From the NCBI RefSeq assembly GCF_928382285.1, contig NZ_CAKMSS010000005.1, forward strand, positions 124,001-188,000: a stretch of 64,000 bases of DNA, written 5' to 3'. Under the pieces are notes generated by a model that did no database searches, was not told the origin of the DNA, and saw only the letters and a program-made list of their open reading frames with translations. Origin of the DNA: Rothia nasimurium. Its GTDB lineage: Bacteria > Actinomycetota > Actinomycetes > Actinomycetales > Micrococcaceae. The translations under genes were made by a program, and so were the position numbers. Shown here piece after piece: positions 20,638 through 29,147 of the stretch. Position 1 is the stretch's first letter, and every line of letters starts with the position of its first letter.

Positions 20638-21240
20638 ATGAGCACCATCGCCTTGCCCGAGTTTATGGCTCGTACTTCTTTGAAGAAGCCCCTTGATCAG
20701 GCTGCTACTTTTACCGTCCGTCAGCACCCGCAGGTGCCCGCATCGGCCGGGGCACTGCGGCAACCCCAGTACCGCATTCGTTTTGCGGCACCTGTGTCTG
20801 CGCGTCCCGCACCTGTAGCTCCCTTGCGGAATCTGTCTTCCCACCCTGCTGCTTCTACCCCGGCTCAGCGGCCTAGCGCGGTAGTAGAACCGTCTCAGAA
20901 AGCGAAGACGGGGCGCGGGAAAATCCGTTTGACCCGCCGGGGGCGCCTGGTTTTTAGGGGCCTGCCTCTACTCACCCTCGTGGCTCTTGTGGTTCTCGGT
21001 GCCCTGACTTTCCTTGCACCCGGCGAAGCTAAGAGTGCCACTGTCGAACCTGTTGTTCCGGTTAGCCAAACGGTCACCGTTGTGCACGGCGATACTCTCT
21101 GGACCATCGCAGCAGATGTGGCACCCGGTGAAGATAATCGCGATGTCATCAATCGCATCATGCAGATTAACGACCTCACCAGCGCACAGCTGGTTCCCGG
21201 TCAGGTTCTTGAGGTGCCTGTCTACACTCAGTCGCAGTAA
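20638..21240 (+). CDS. SOS-linked membrane protein with LysM domain
   Basis: 200-residue protein: a basic Pro/Ala-rich cytoplasmic part (1-105), one membrane helix (~106-126), and an extracellular LysM peptidoglycan-binding domain (~144-195, HGDTLWTIA and LVPGQVLEVP). ATG 20638 is used because AGGAGA stands 7 bases upstream; ATG 20608 lacks a site. Genes divergent from lexA in Firmicutes (yneA) and actinobacteria (Rv2719c-like, divS) are SOS-induced division inhibitors or wall-acting proteins. By position, SOS boxes and domain, the same role is likely here. Confidence 0.8.
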   Translation: MSTIALPEFMARTSLKKPLDQAATFTVRQHPQVPASAGALRQPQYRIRFAAPVSARPAPVAPLRNLSSHPAASTPAQRPSAVVEPSQKAKTGRGKIRLTRRGRLVFRGLPLLTLVALVVLGALTFLAPGEAKSATVEPVVPVSQTVTVVHGDTLWTIAADVAPGEDNRDVINRIMQINDLTSAQLVPGQVLEVPVYTQSQ

Positions 21241-21303
21241 GAAAAAGAGCGGTACCCTATGCCAGACTGCGAAACAAGAATGCAGCGTACGGGGCTAGGT
21301 CGC

Positions 21304-21309
21304 TACACT
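21304..21309 (+). promoter_or_regulatory. -10 box for leaderless hisC
   Basis: TACACT is followed by six bases and GTG 21316. The spacing places the transcription start at the start codon. It supports this start over ATG 21259. Confidence 0.5.
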
Positions 21310-21315
21310 AGGGGA

Positions 21316-22425
21316 GTGACCGAAACTACCACAGCACTCGAAGCCCTGCCCCTGCGCGAAGATTTGCGGGGCCGTTCACCCTACGGCGCGCCCATGATTG
21401 ACGTTCCGGTAACGCTTAACGTTAACGAGAACACCCACCCTATGCCGCAAGAAGTTATCGAGGCTATTACGCGCGATGTGGCAGAGGCTGCCGTAACCCT
21501 CAATCGCTACCCCGACCGTGAGTTCGATACCCTCAGGGCGGAGCTAGCAGACTACCTGGGGCACGGTCTGACTCCCGAGAATATCTGGGCAGCCAACGGC
21601 TCCAATGAGATTCTCCAGCAGCTTATGCAAGTCTTTGGTGGGCCTGGCCGTTCGGTTATGAGCTTTGTGCCCACCTACTCCATGTACCCCCTGCTGGCAG
21701 ACGGCACTAACACCGCCTTTATTGCCGGTACCCGCGCAGCTGACTACTCACTGAGCGCAGCATCGGCGGTTGAGCAAATTGAGCAGCACAAGCCATCGAT
21801 TGTCATCCTCTGCTCACCCAACAACCCCACAGGCACAGGTCTGGGTTTAGATGTCATTGAGGCTGTCTACGATGCCGTTGCCGCCTACAACGGTATTGTC
21901 GTGGTCGATGAGGCCTACGCCGAGTTCGCTCAGGACCGCACCCAAAACGCCCTCACCCTGCTACCCGGTCGCCCTAACCTGGTGGTGAGCCGCACCATGA
22001 GCAAGGCCTTCGCTCTGGCCGGTGCTCGCCTGGGCTACTTTGCGGCTGCCCCTGCCGTTGCGGACGCCGTCCGCCTGGTCCGCCTGCCCTACCATCTCTC
22101 AGCTGTCACCCAGGCAACCGCTATCGCCGCCCTGCGCCACCGCGCCCAGCTGCTAGCTAACGTTGACGACATCCGCGCCCAGCGCGACCGTATCGTAGAG
22201 CACCTGACCGGTTTAGGGCTAGAGCCCGCTGTCTCAGACTCCAACTTCGTATTCTTCGGCGGCCTCAAAGACGAAAAAGCCGCCTGGGCCTACCTGCTGG
22301 AGCGCGGCGTCCTTGTACGCGATAACGGCATTCCCGGCTACCTGCGCGTCACCGCCGGAACTGAAGCCGAGACCAGCGCCTTCCTGGAACACCTCACCGA
22401 CTACGTGCAGACCTTCGAACGATAA
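21316..22425 (+). CDS. hisC: Histidinol-phosphate aminotransferase
   Basis: PLP enzyme converting imidazole-acetol phosphate to histidinol phosphate. 369 residues from GTG 21316. Substrate motif [26 protein letters not shown], and PLP lysine in [17 protein letters not shown]. An ATG at 21259 would add 19 unconserved residues. First gene of a hisC-hisB-hisH-(small ORF)-hisA run; hisD is not in the window. Confidence 0.94.
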   Translation: MTETTTALEALPLREDLRGRSPYGAPMIDVPVTLNVNENTHPMPQEVIEAITRDVAEAAVTLNRYPDREFDTLRAELADYLGHGLTPENIWAANGSNEILQQLMQVFGGPGRSVMSFVPTYSMYPLLADGTNTAFIAGTRAADYSLSAASAVEQIEQHKPSIVILCSPNNPTGTGLGLDVIEAVYDAVAAYNGIVVVDEAYAEFAQDRTQNALTLLPGRPNLVVSRTMSKAFALAGARLGYFAAAPAVADAVRLVRLPYHLSAVTQATAIAALRHRAQLLANVDDIRAQRDRIVEHLTGLGLEPAVSDSNFVFFGGLKDEKAAWAYLLERGVLVRDNGIPGYLRVTAGTEAETSAFLEHLTDYVQTFER

Positions 22426-22478
22426 GCGCCCCGCACCCGTCCTCACACCGGCAAGAACCTTTAGAAAAAGAGATAGAC

Positions 22479-23111
22479 ATGGCAGTTCCCACCGAATCAT
22501 CCACCGGCATCGGCCCCCGCATTGCAAAGATGGAGCGCACCACCAGCGAGTCCTCCGTCAGCGTCGAAATTAACCTGGACGGCACCGGCGTCTCTGACAT
22601 CGACACCGGCGTTCCCTTCTATGACCACATGCTGACCGCCCTCTCCAAGCACTCCCTGATTGATATGACTATCAAGTGCTCCGGCGATACCCACATCGAT
22701 GTGCACCACACCGTTGAAGACACCGGCATCGTGCTCGGTGAGGTTCTCCGTCAGGCTCTGGGCGATAAGGCCGGCATCCGCCGCTTTGGCACCGCCACCG
22801 TTCCCCTCGATGAAGCACTAGCCTCAGCCGTAGTCGATATTTCAGGCCGCCCCTACCTGGTACACACCGGCGAACCCGAAGGCTTCGAATACCATCTCAT
22901 CGGCGGGCACTTCACCGGATCAATGGTGCGCCACGTCTTTGAGGCATTTGCCTACCACGCCGGTATCTGCCTGCACATCACCCTGCTGGGCGGGCGCGAC
23001 CCCCACCATATTGCCGAAGCCCAGTTCAAGGCCCTGGCCCGTGCCCTGCGTCAGGCGGTAGAGCCCGACCCCCGTCACGCCGGCATCCCCTCCACCAAGG
23101 GAGCCCTCTAA
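22479..23111 (+). CDS. hisB: Imidazoleglycerol-phosphate dehydratase
   Basis: Monofunctional 210-residue HisB (no N-terminal phosphatase, the norm in actinobacteria). Metal-binding signatures [15 protein letters not shown] and [19 protein letters not shown] are intact. The product feeds hisC. Its stop codon overlaps the hisH start. Confidence 0.96.
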   Translation: MAVPTESSTGIGPRIAKMERTTSESSVSVEINLDGTGVSDIDTGVPFYDHMLTALSKHSLIDMTIKCSGDTHIDVHHTVEDTGIVLGEVLRQALGDKAGIRRFGTATVPLDEALASAVVDISGRPYLVHTGEPEGFEYHLIGGHFTGSMVRHVFEAFAYHAGICLHITLLGGRDPHHIAEAQFKALARALRQAVEPDPRHAGIPSTKGAL

Positions 23112-23785
23112 TGACTGAAACCCGTCAACCGACCGTCACCGTCCTTGACTACGGGGCAGGGAACGTGCGCTCAGCCGTCCGCGCCCTTGAAGAAGCGGGA
23201 GCGTGTGTTGTGCTTTCCCGAAAGGAGTCAGACGTCCTGGGCGCCGATGGCCTGGTTGTGCCCGGCGTGGGCGCTTTCAAGGCCGTCATGGACGGCCTGA
23301 AAGAAGCAGACGCTATCCGCATGATTGGCAGGCGCGTTGCGGGCGGACGCCCCGTACTCGGCATCTGCGTGGGCCTACAGGTCATGTTCGAAAAAGGCGT
23401 TGAGCACGGAGTTGAAGCCGACGGCCTGGGCGAGTGGCCCGGCACCGTCGAAAAGCTCAAAGCCGAGGTCGTGCCCCACATGGGATGGAATACCGTCCGC
23501 GCACCTGAAGGGTCCACGCTCTTTGCCGGTATCGAGAACGAACGCTTCTACTTTGTGCACTCCTACGGGGTGCAAGAATGGACCTTCGACCAGAACAACG
23601 AAGCCATGCTGCCGCCGCAGGTCACCTGGGCTAACCACGGCGGCGACTTCATCGCGGCGGTCGAAAACGGGCCCCTAGCTGCCACCCAGTTCCACCCCGA
23701 AAAGTCGGGTGAGGCCGGCATCCGCCTGCTCAAGAACTGGATCAATTCCCTGCCCGTAACCGGGCGTCTAGACGGGGCGAAGTAG
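23111..23785 (+). CDS. hisH: Imidazole glycerol phosphate synthase glutaminase subunit
   Basis: Class I glutamine amidotransferase that supplies ammonia to HisF. Nucleophile cysteine in [10 protein letters not shown] (near residue 81), and HPEKSGE with the catalytic His and Glu near residue 195. 224 residues. Overlaps hisB by one base. hisF is absent from the window. Confidence 0.95.
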   Translation: MTETRQPTVTVLDYGAGNVRSAVRALEEAGACVVLSRKESDVLGADGLVVPGVGAFKAVMDGLKEADAIRMIGRRVAGGRPVLGICVGLQVMFEKGVEHGVEADGLGEWPGTVEKLKAEVVPHMGWNTVRAPEGSTLFAGIENERFYFVHSYGVQEWTFDQNNEAMLPPQVTWANHGGDFIAAVENGPLAATQFHPEKSGEAGIRLLKNWINSLPVTGRLDGAK

Positions 23786-23788
23786 GGT

Positions 23789-23959
23789 ATGTCAGCTACA
23801 ACGTCCGGGCTGCTGCTCATGACCGTAGGCATGATGTTCATCGGCGGAGCCTACTCCTTTTACAAGCAAAAAATTACCTGGGTGGCCCAGCTTGTACTGC
23901 TGCTGGTGGGCCTAGCCTTTGCCGGGTACGGCCTGTACGTCGTGATGAACTACAGCTAG
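23789..23959 (+). CDS. Small two-helix membrane protein in the his operon
   Basis: A 56-residue open frame from ATG 23789 to TAG 23957, just 3 bases after hisH and 50 before hisA. It encodes two hydrophobic helices (residues ~7-22 and ~31-53) joined by the basic turn FYKQKIT, ending VVMNYS. AAGTAGGG precedes the ATG. It follows hisH so tightly that co-translation is likely. No family was recognised; a structural role or simple co-transcription is possible. Confidence 0.7.
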   Translation: MSATTSGLLLMTVGMMFIGGAYSFYKQKITWVAQLVLLLVGLAFAGYGLYVVMNYS

Positions 23960-24009
23960 CCCGCCCCCTAGATCTAGATTTTTACCGTCCTACTCCCAAG
24001 GAGAGAACA

Positions 24010-24741
24010 ATGACTGATCGTCTCGAACTGCTGCCCGCGGTCGACGTAGCCAACGGCCAGGCAGTGCGCCTGGTGCAGGGCGAAGCCGGCTCTGAAACTA
24101 ACTATGGTTCCCCCGTCGAAGCTGCTCTGGAATGGCAGAACGCCGGTGCTGAGTGGCTGCACCTGGTTGACCTCGATGCTGCCTTTGGTCGCGGCGATAA
24201 CATCGCAATTCTGACCGAGGTAGCCCAGGAACTCTCTATCAAAATTGAGATGTCAGGCGGTATCCGTGACGATGAGTCACTGGAACGCGCCCTATCCCTG
24301 AACCCAGCCCGCATCAACCTGGGCACCGCTGCCCTGGAAAACCCCGAGTGGACCCGCAAGGTTATCGCCGAGCACGGCGATGTTATCGCTGTTGGGCTGG
24401 ATGTCCGCGGGGACGTACTGGCCGCCCGCGGCTGGACCAAAGAAGGCGGCAACCTTTGGGAGGTGCTCGACCGCCTGAACGAGGACGGCTGCGCTCGCTA
24501 CGTGGTCACCGACGTCACCAAGGACGGCACCCTGCAGGGCCCTAACCTGGAACTTTTGCGCAAGGTCGCAGAGCGCACCGACAAGCCAGTGGTTGCCTCC
24601 GGCGGTATCGCCACCCTCGATGATATCGCAGCCCTGCGTACCATGGTTCCCCACGGCGTTGAAGGCGCTATCACCGGTAAGGCCCTCTACGCCGGTAAGT
24701 TCACCCTGGCCCAGGCCCTCGACGTTGCAGGTCGCCCCTAG
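24010..24741 (+). CDS. priA: Phosphoribosyl isomerase HisA/PriA
   Basis: 243-residue TIM-barrel isomerase. In actinobacteria lacking trpF the HisA homologue PriA works in both histidine and tryptophan synthesis; this cannot be proved from the gene alone. Motifs: [58 protein letters not shown] precedes ATG. It overlaps the next gene by one base. Confidence 0.92.
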   Translation: MTDRLELLPAVDVANGQAVRLVQGEAGSETNYGSPVEAALEWQNAGAEWLHLVDLDAAFGRGDNIAILTEVAQELSIKIEMSGGIRDDESLERALSLNPARINLGTAALENPEWTRKVIAEHGDVIAVGLDVRGDVLAARGWTKEGGNLWEVLDRLNEDGCARYVVTDVTKDGTLQGPNLELLRKVAERTDKPVVASGGIATLDDIAALRTMVPHGVEGAITGKALYAGKFTLAQALDVAGRP

Positions 24742-25661
24742 TGACCGACTTTTCAGATCGCGTGCACCGCGCCCACACCCACGGGCATGGCAACCCCGGT
24801 AATCCCAGCGCACCCCGCCGGGAGCTACCTGCACATATCGCTGCCCAGCTGGCGTCCGCCGGTCAAAAAACCGATACCGGCGGGCAGCCCTGGGAAGGAC
24901 GCAACCTGGGGGAGGGCACCAGCCACACCCACCAGTTCCCCGGTGATGACGGCAGAACCGACCCCGCCCTGCAAAAAGTTCTCGATGCTTTTGCCGCGGG
25001 CGAAGTCGATGAAGTCGCCGTGGTCGACGCCCTGCGCTCAGTGCGCATCTTTGCCCCGGTCGTAGCCCAGCTATCTCAAGCAGAAATCACCGAGCACGGC
25101 CTGGTATCAGACAAAGAATCGGATATGGCGCTGGTGAGTATTCAGGCTCCGGACGGACGCCGCGCCCTCCCCGTCTTCACCAACGTAGATGCCCTCACCG
25201 CCTGGCACGACCTAGCCCGCCCGGTTGCCGCAGATATGCGGAAAACTGCCCTATCAGCCGTTGAAGACGAGAACCAGCTGATCGTGGTAAACCCAGGCGC
25301 CGACCTCACCTTCGTCGTGCGCCGCCCCGCTTTCTGGGCAATAGCCAAGGGAGAAGAATGGGTGCCCTCCTACCGCAACCCCCGGGTCGCCGAAGAGCTC
25401 AGCAACATTGCAGCGCCCCTGTCTGCTGTGGTTGCGGTTGAAGCAGGCCCCGGCACCGGTGTGTACTCGCAGACCGCGAGCGGACGCGTACTGGCAGGTG
25501 GTGGGCACGGGCCAGAGCTGAAAATCATGCTCAAACTCCGCCCCGGTCTCACCCAGGAACAGGTCAACCAGACCGTGCAGACCTTCCAGCAGGGGCTCGC
25601 TCTCAATCAGGTCATTGCCGAGCAGGCTGACTCAGTGCAGATCGCCTTGGCCTCAGCCTAG
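24741..25661 (+). CDS. SseB-family protein
   Basis: 306 residues. N-terminal His-rich, polar stretch (1-70) followed by an SseB-type domain (~75-300; DPALQKVLDAFAAGEVDE, PVFTNVDALTAWH). SseB domains occur in serine-sensitivity and type VII-linked proteins without a defined reaction. GTG start overlapping the hisA stop codon. Its last bases overlap the convergent DUF1844 gene by 4 bases. Confidence 0.78.
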   Translation: MTDFSDRVHRAHTHGHGNPGNPSAPRRELPAHIAAQLASAGQKTDTGGQPWEGRNLGEGTSHTHQFPGDDGRTDPALQKVLDAFAAGEVDEVAVVDALRSVRIFAPVVAQLSQAEITEHGLVSDKESDMALVSIQAPDGRRALPVFTNVDALTAWHDLARPVAADMRKTALSAVEDENQLIVVNPGADLTFVVRRPAFWAIAKGEEWVPSYRNPRVAEELSNIAAPLSAVVAVEAGPGTGVYSQTASGRVLAGGGHGPELKIMLKLRPGLTQEQVNQTVQTFQQGLALNQVIAEQADSVQIALASA

Positions 25662-26077
25662 AAAACCGGCCCGGTGAACTTTTCGCCGGGTCCCTTGCCG
25701 GGGGCGTCCGGGTAGGGGGAAGCCTCACGGAAGGCCAGCTGGAGGGAACGCAGGCCGTCGCGCAGGGGAGCGGCGTGCTGGGAACCAATCTCGGGCGCCG
25801 CAGCGGTAACGAAACCTGCCAGGGCGGTAATCAGCTTACGGGCCTCATCAAGATCTTTGAGGTCTTCGGCGTTCTCTTCAGCAGCCAGACCGCACTTGAC
25901 GGCAGCAGCGCTCATCAGGTGAACAGCAGCGGTAGTAATGACCTCAACCGCGGGAACCTCAGCGATATCGCGCATCTGGGCGTTAACTTCTTCAACCTGC
26001 TCGGCAGTCAGGCCATCAGGTAGCGCCTCACCCTGCTCAGCGGAATCTTCAAAACGGTAGCTAGTTTCGTTGCTCAT
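25658..26077 (-). CDS. DUF1844 domain protein
   Basis: 139-residue acidic protein with the conserved DUF1844 core (VEVITTAAVHLMSAAAVKCG and LDEARKLITALAGF). It is commonly encoded beside infC in actinobacteria. No catalytic motif is visible. It is convergent with the SseB gene and divergent from infC. Function unknown. Confidence 0.82.
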   Translation of the reverse strand: MSNETSYRFEDSAEQGEALPDGLTAEQVEEVNAQMRDIAEVPAVEVITTAAVHLMSAAAVKCGLAAEENAEDLKDLDEARKLITALAGFVTAAAPEIGSQHAAPLRDGLRSLQLAFREASPYPDAPGKGPGEKFTGPVF

Positions 26078-26446
26078 GGTTACTAGAATCTCACACCAAC
26101 CCCACCGAGCGTGAATCGCCCGTCACACTCAACCCGACCACCGGCGTCCGCCCCAAGAAAAACAGCCAAAACCCTTGAAAAACCGCCCCTAACCCAGTAA
26201 TGTTAAGAGCTGTTTGCAAGTGGAACTTAAGTTCCCACCCGCTGCCGCCAACTCTGGCGACCGGGTCAGCCCCAGGCTCCCGCAAGGGAAACCTTCGAAG
26301 GCTCACAGCGCCGACTACCGGCGTCCGCGCCTTCACCCTGGGTAGGTAACCTAAGCCTCCGCTTGCCAAGCCGCAACCGGGGGCTTTTTTCAACCCCCAC
26401 AGAAATTCACGGGGACACCCCCACCACAAGCAACAGGAGCTTTGTC
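26078..26446 (+). promoter_or_regulatory. infC leader region
   Basis: A 369-base gap carrying the DUF1844 start region on one strand and the infC leader on the other. It holds two GCGTCCGC copies (26144, 26321), several G+C-rich inverted segments and a terminator-like hairpin at 26353-26390. No protein-coding signal is seen; an open frame from 26363 is judged to be leader. Confidence 0.55.
26353..26390 (+). terminator. Terminator-like hairpin (attenuator candidate) before infC
   Basis: AAGCCTCC (26353-26360) pairs with GGGGGCTT (26379-26386), followed by TTTT, 57 bases before the infC start. A terminator in this place suggests transcription attenuation of the infC-rpmI-rplT operon, as L20-controlled in Bacillus. 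The regulator here is not shown. Confidence 0.5.
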
Positions 26447-27097
26447 ATTAGCGATCCACGCATCAACGACCGCATTCGCGTTCCGGAAGTTCGACTCGTC
26501 GGCCCCGGCGGTGAACAGGTCGGTATTGTCCGCGTAGAAGATGCACTGCGTCTTGCTCAGGAATCTGACCTCGACCTGGTTGAGGTTGCTCCCAACGCTA
26601 AGCCGCCTGTGTGCAAGCTTATGGACTTCGGCAAGTACAAGTACGAAGCCGCAGTCAAGGCACGTGAATCTCGAAAGAAGCAGGTCAACGCTTCTTTGAA
26701 GGAAATCCGTTTCCGCCTCAAAATTGACACCCATGACTACGAAACCAAGGTAGGGCACGCACGTCGTTTCCTCGCCGGCGGTGACAAGGTCAAGGCTATG
26801 ATTCAGTTCCGTGGTCGTGAACAGCAGCGCCCCGAGATGGGTGTGCGTCTGCTTGAACGCATGGCAAACGACCTCACCGAGGTTGGCACCGTAGAGTCCA
26901 ACCCCCGCGTCGACGGTCGCAACATGGTAATGGTTCTTGCTCCGCTCCGCGGCAAGCAGGAAGCCCGCCGTGAAAGCCAGAAGTCAGGTGGCCGCAAGGG
27001 TCGCGAACGCGTCAACACCACTGAGGCAACCCCTGTGACCAACTCCCTGGCAGATGCAATGCCCGAGGAGCTCAAGGCACAGGCGTCAGCCGAATAG
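26447..27097 (+). CDS. infC: Translation initiation factor IF-3
   Basis: 216-residue IF-3: N-domain ([15 protein letters not shown]), linker, C-domain ([15 protein letters not shown] and [10 protein letters not shown]), plus a ~35-residue polar tail. The start is called at ATT 26447: AGGAG stands 7 bases upstream and the protein begins at the usual family position ([10 protein letters not shown]). Rare ATT/ATC/ATA starts in infC are a known device for autoregulation, since IF-3 rejects non-canonical starts. ATG 26363 would add 28 unconserved residues across the attenuator hairpin. Confidence 0.93.
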   Translation: MSDPRINDRIRVPEVRLVGPGGEQVGIVRVEDALRLAQESDLDLVEVAPNAKPPVCKLMDFGKYKYEAAVKARESRKKQVNASLKEIRFRLKIDTHDYETKVGHARRFLAGGDKVKAMIQFRGREQQRPEMGVRLLERMANDLTEVGTVESNPRVDGRNMVMVLAPLRGKQEARRESQKSGGRKGRERVNTTEATPVTNSLADAMPEELKAQASAE

Positions 27098-27301
27098 GAG
27101 CTGTTTAGACAACCAGGCGCGGGCTCGTGTAGGGTTTCGTGCTTGGTCGTCGTTCGCTCTGCCGCTGTTTTTATTGAATGATAAGGGCACCGGTGGGCGG
27201 GCAGAACACCCTTAAAACTTCCCCGCCCGCCGGGGACGTTGAGTTTTTCAGTTCCTCACCCCGTAACCGGGGCGAGGGTAGAACGTAAGGAGAATCGGCT
27301 C

Positions 27302-27496
27302 ATGCCGAAGCAGAAGACCCACTCTGGTGCTAAGAAGCGCTTCAAGCTCACCGGTACTGGCAAGGTTAAGCGCCAGCAGGCCAACCGCCGCCACTACCTC
27401 GAGCACAAGTCCTCCCGTCTGACCCGTCGTCTGGCTTCTGACCAGATCGTAACCGGCGGTCAGGCTAAGGTCATCAAGAAGATGCTGGGCAAGTAA
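27302..27496 (+). CDS. rpmI: 50S ribosomal protein L35
   Basis: 64-residue basic protein beginning [15 protein letters not shown], the family signature. AAGGAGAA lies before ATG 27302; a frame opening at 27239 is too long for the family. Second gene of the infC-rpmI-rplT unit, about 200 bases after infC. Confidence 0.97.
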   Translation: MPKQKTHSGAKKRFKLTGTGKVKRQQANRRHYLEHKSSRLTRRLASDQIVTGGQAKVIKKMLGK

Positions 27497-27610
27497 GCTC
27501 CTTCTTTTTGAAGCTTCGCCCCGAAAGGGCGCACCAAAAGTAGATATTTTCTCTCCTGCACCAGTGCTAGAGTTTATAGCTGGGTAGGACATAGACGTTA
27601 GGAGACACAC

Positions 27611-27994
27611 GTGGCACGTGTGAAGCGCGCGGTTAACGCGCACAAGAAGCGCCGAGTAATCCTTGATCGTGCATCAGGCTACCGTGGCCAGCGTTCACGC
27701 CTTTACCGTAAGGCTAAGGAACAGGTCACTCACTCACTGGTATACAGCTACGACCACCGTCGTAAGAAGAAGGGCGACTTCCGTCGTCTGTGGATTCAGC
27801 GTATCAACGCAGCTGCACGCGCTGAGGGCCTGACCTACAACCGCTTCATCCAGGGCCTGAAGGCTGCTGAGGTTGAGGTTGACCGTCGTATGCTGGCTGA
27901 GCTGGCTGTTAACGAGCCTGCTGCTTTCTCAGCTCTGGTTGAAATCGCTAAGAACAACCTGCCTGAGGACACTTCAGCTCCCAAGGCTGCCTAA
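27611..27994 (+). CDS. rplT: 50S ribosomal protein L20
   Basis: 127-residue early-assembly protein ([33 protein letters not shown]). GTG start preceded by TTAGGAGA. L20 represses its own operon in several bacteria. Last core gene before the accessory island; in related genomes the next gene is usually the trmH that lies here at 40,505. Confidence 0.97.
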   Translation: MARVKRAVNAHKKRRVILDRASGYRGQRSRLYRKAKEQVTHSLVYSYDHRRKKKGDFRRLWIQRINAAARAEGLTYNRFIQGLKAAEVEVDRRMLAELAVNEPAAFSALVEIAKNNLPEDTSAPKAA

Positions 27995-28014
27995 GTCTTT
28001 TTAGGTTTGTCTTT

Positions 28015-28090
28015 CCCCACCTAGCAGGTGGGGTGCGGACGCCGCCTCCCGCTTTCCTGCCGCTGGGCAGGGGAGTGAGGGGCGGCGTCC
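28015..28090 (+). terminator. Double terminator after rplT
   Basis: Two successive hairpins: CCCCACCT-AGC-AGGTGGGG (28015-28033), then an outer 10-bp stem GGACGCCGCC (28037-28046) with its complement (28081-28090) enclosing an inner CCTGCC/GGCAGG stem, followed by TTGTATTTT. It closes the infC operon. Confidence 0.75.
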
Positions 28091-28142
28091 TTGTATTTTG
28101 CGGTAAATGGTGGGGCTGGAGCGTCGGGCGCACAGCGAAAGC

Positions 28143-28278
28143 CCACCAGATTCTCGCAGTGTCTACGCCTATGATGGGCGCAGCGAGAGTCTGGTGGACA
28201 GTCAGATTTTGCATGCGGACGTCCGTGAGCGCGAAACGCGGCTCACGCCAGTCCATGGTTTCCAGGGGCGCCTGAAAC
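28143..28278. repeat. Three consecutive palindromes
   Basis: Hairpin 1: CCACCAGA-TT-CTCGC (28143-28157) with its complement ending at 28197. Hairpin 2: GTGAGC-GCG-AAA-CGC-G-GCTCAC (28225-28246), preceded by the palindrome CGGACGTCCG. Hairpin 3: GGTTTCCAGG with CCTGAAACC (28257-28278). No convincing gene overlaps them. They may be a REP-like element or a small structured RNA at the left edge of the island. Confidence 0.45.
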
Positions 28279-28289
28279 CGGTGCAGGTA

Positions 28290-28335
28290 AGCCCACCCCG
28301 CTTTTGTCCGTGGGCGGACGGCGGCGGGATGGGCT
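28290..28335. terminator. Terminator-like hairpin, island repeat copy a
   Basis: AGCCCACCCCGC (28290-28301) pairs with GCGGGATGGGCT (28324-28335) through one wobble; an inner GTCCG/CGGAC stem is nested within it. It resembles the hairpin at 29062-29107 in sequence and layout, so the DinJ/YafQ module is bracketed by related elements. On the minus strand it follows the yafQ stop. Confidence 0.55.
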
Positions 28336-28353
28336 AGACGCCGGAATTAGTAC

Positions 28354-28629
28354 TCAAAAGAGGTCTGAATGACTACCTGTATTGAGCAGGATGAGAACCA
28401 GCTGATCCTCAATGCGTTCATATATAAGTAGTCAGTCTGGTTCGATATGGCACTCGCGAGTATCGGCGTAGTTTCCAGTGAGCGCGTGGTCTTTGTGTTT
28501 TGCGCTGAGTTGCTTGCCCTCGGCGAGAGCCTCAACAATATCCGTGAGTTTCTGGAGGTCTTTTCCACGCTTTTTAGCGGCTTTTAGACCCTTTTTGAAA
28601 GCATTGGTAGTGATGATTTCGTATCTCAT
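28354..28629 (-). pseudogene. yafQ: YafQ-family toxin with in-frame TGA at a conserved tryptophan
   Basis: Full-length reading of 91 codons from ATG 28629 to TGA 28354 matches YafQ mRNA-interferase toxins, except that codon 66 (28434-28432) is TGA where the family has Trp in HI-x-PDWLLIY. Before it: KDHALTGNYADTRECHIEPD. After it the frame stays intact: LLIYERIEDQ and a terminal NTGSHSDLF, including the catalytic-region His and final Phe. A one-base change TGG to TGA explains it. As it stands translation yields a 65-residue fragment lacking key residues, unless TGA is read through. ATG overlaps the antitoxin stop. Confidence 0.85.
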
Positions 28630-28898
28630 AGTTCGTTAATGAGAGTTTTGAACTCCTCGATTGACCTAATCCGGGGAGTGCTCGGGTCTTGGGCGAGCCG
28701 ACGTCCTTCTTCGATGGCAGCAATAGTTGTCGCGTTGGGGTAGGGGCGCCCAACGGTGAAAGGTATTCTTCTTTCGCGAAGGGCCTGCTTCATGAACATG
28801 TTGATTGCTGTAGACATGTTTAGACCTAGCTCGTTGAAGAGTTCCTCTGCCTGGCGTTTAGTCTCTTCGTCGGTTCTAACGCTAATGGTGGTGCTCAT
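28626..28898 (-). CDS. dinJ: DinJ/RelB-family antitoxin
   Basis: 90-residue antitoxin with N-terminal ribbon-helix-helix (MSTTISVRTDEETKRQAEEL, then LGLNMSTAINMFMKQALRE) and a C-terminal toxin-binding tail. Start set at ATG 28898, with AAAGGGGCG upstream; a start at 28928 adds ten unlikely residues. The stop overlaps the toxin ATG (ATGA), the usual coupled arrangement. The antitoxin is intact while the toxin is interrupted. Confidence 0.88.
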   Translation of the reverse strand: MSTTISVRTDEETKRQAEELFNELGLNMSTAINMFMKQALRERRIPFTVGRPYPNATTIAAIEEGRRLAQDPSTPRIRSIEEFKTLINEL

Positions 28899-29061
28899 AG
28901 TCGCCCCTTTCTTGCATTTGTGCGACATAGTTCTACATTAGCAGGAATACATCAATGATTGAAGAGTCATCAGGATCGAGGAAATAGGTGAGTAAAAAGC
29001 AAGTACGAGATGGTCGAGGCGCTTGGGCTATGGTGTGTCGGGGGTTGCCTGCTTACGCAAG
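28899..29061. other. dinJ promoter region
   Basis: Short gap between the dinJ start and the next hairpin. It should hold the dinJ-yafQ promoter and the autoregulatory operator on the minus strand; no confident boxes could be assigned. Confidence 0.3.
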
Positions 29062-29107
29062 AGCCCACCCTGTTTCCGTCCTGATGCGGACGGCGGTGGG
29101 GTGGGCT
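29062..29107. terminator. Terminator hairpin, island repeat copy b
   Basis: AGCCCACCC (29062-29070) pairs with GGGTGGGCT (29099-29107), with inner CCGTCC/GGACGG stem, then TTTTCTG on the plus strand. It stands 41 bases past the stop of the minus-strand nitroreductase gene and probably ends it. Its right arm CGGTGGGGTGGG recurs, inverted, at 39014 and 40438. Confidence 0.7.
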
Positions 29108-29147
29108 TTTCTGCGTTACTTGAAGTGTGCGGTGGGCTGGGGTCTAG

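Noticed and set aside
26363..26446. ATG 26363 as the infC start
   Set aside because: It would translate through the attenuator-like hairpin and add 28 residues not typical of IF-3; the ATT at 26447 has the proper ribosome site.
28107..28337. 76-codon plus-strand frame at the left island edge
   Set aside because: It runs across three palindromes and a terminator-like hairpin with no ribosome site; the pattern is explained by the inverted repeats.
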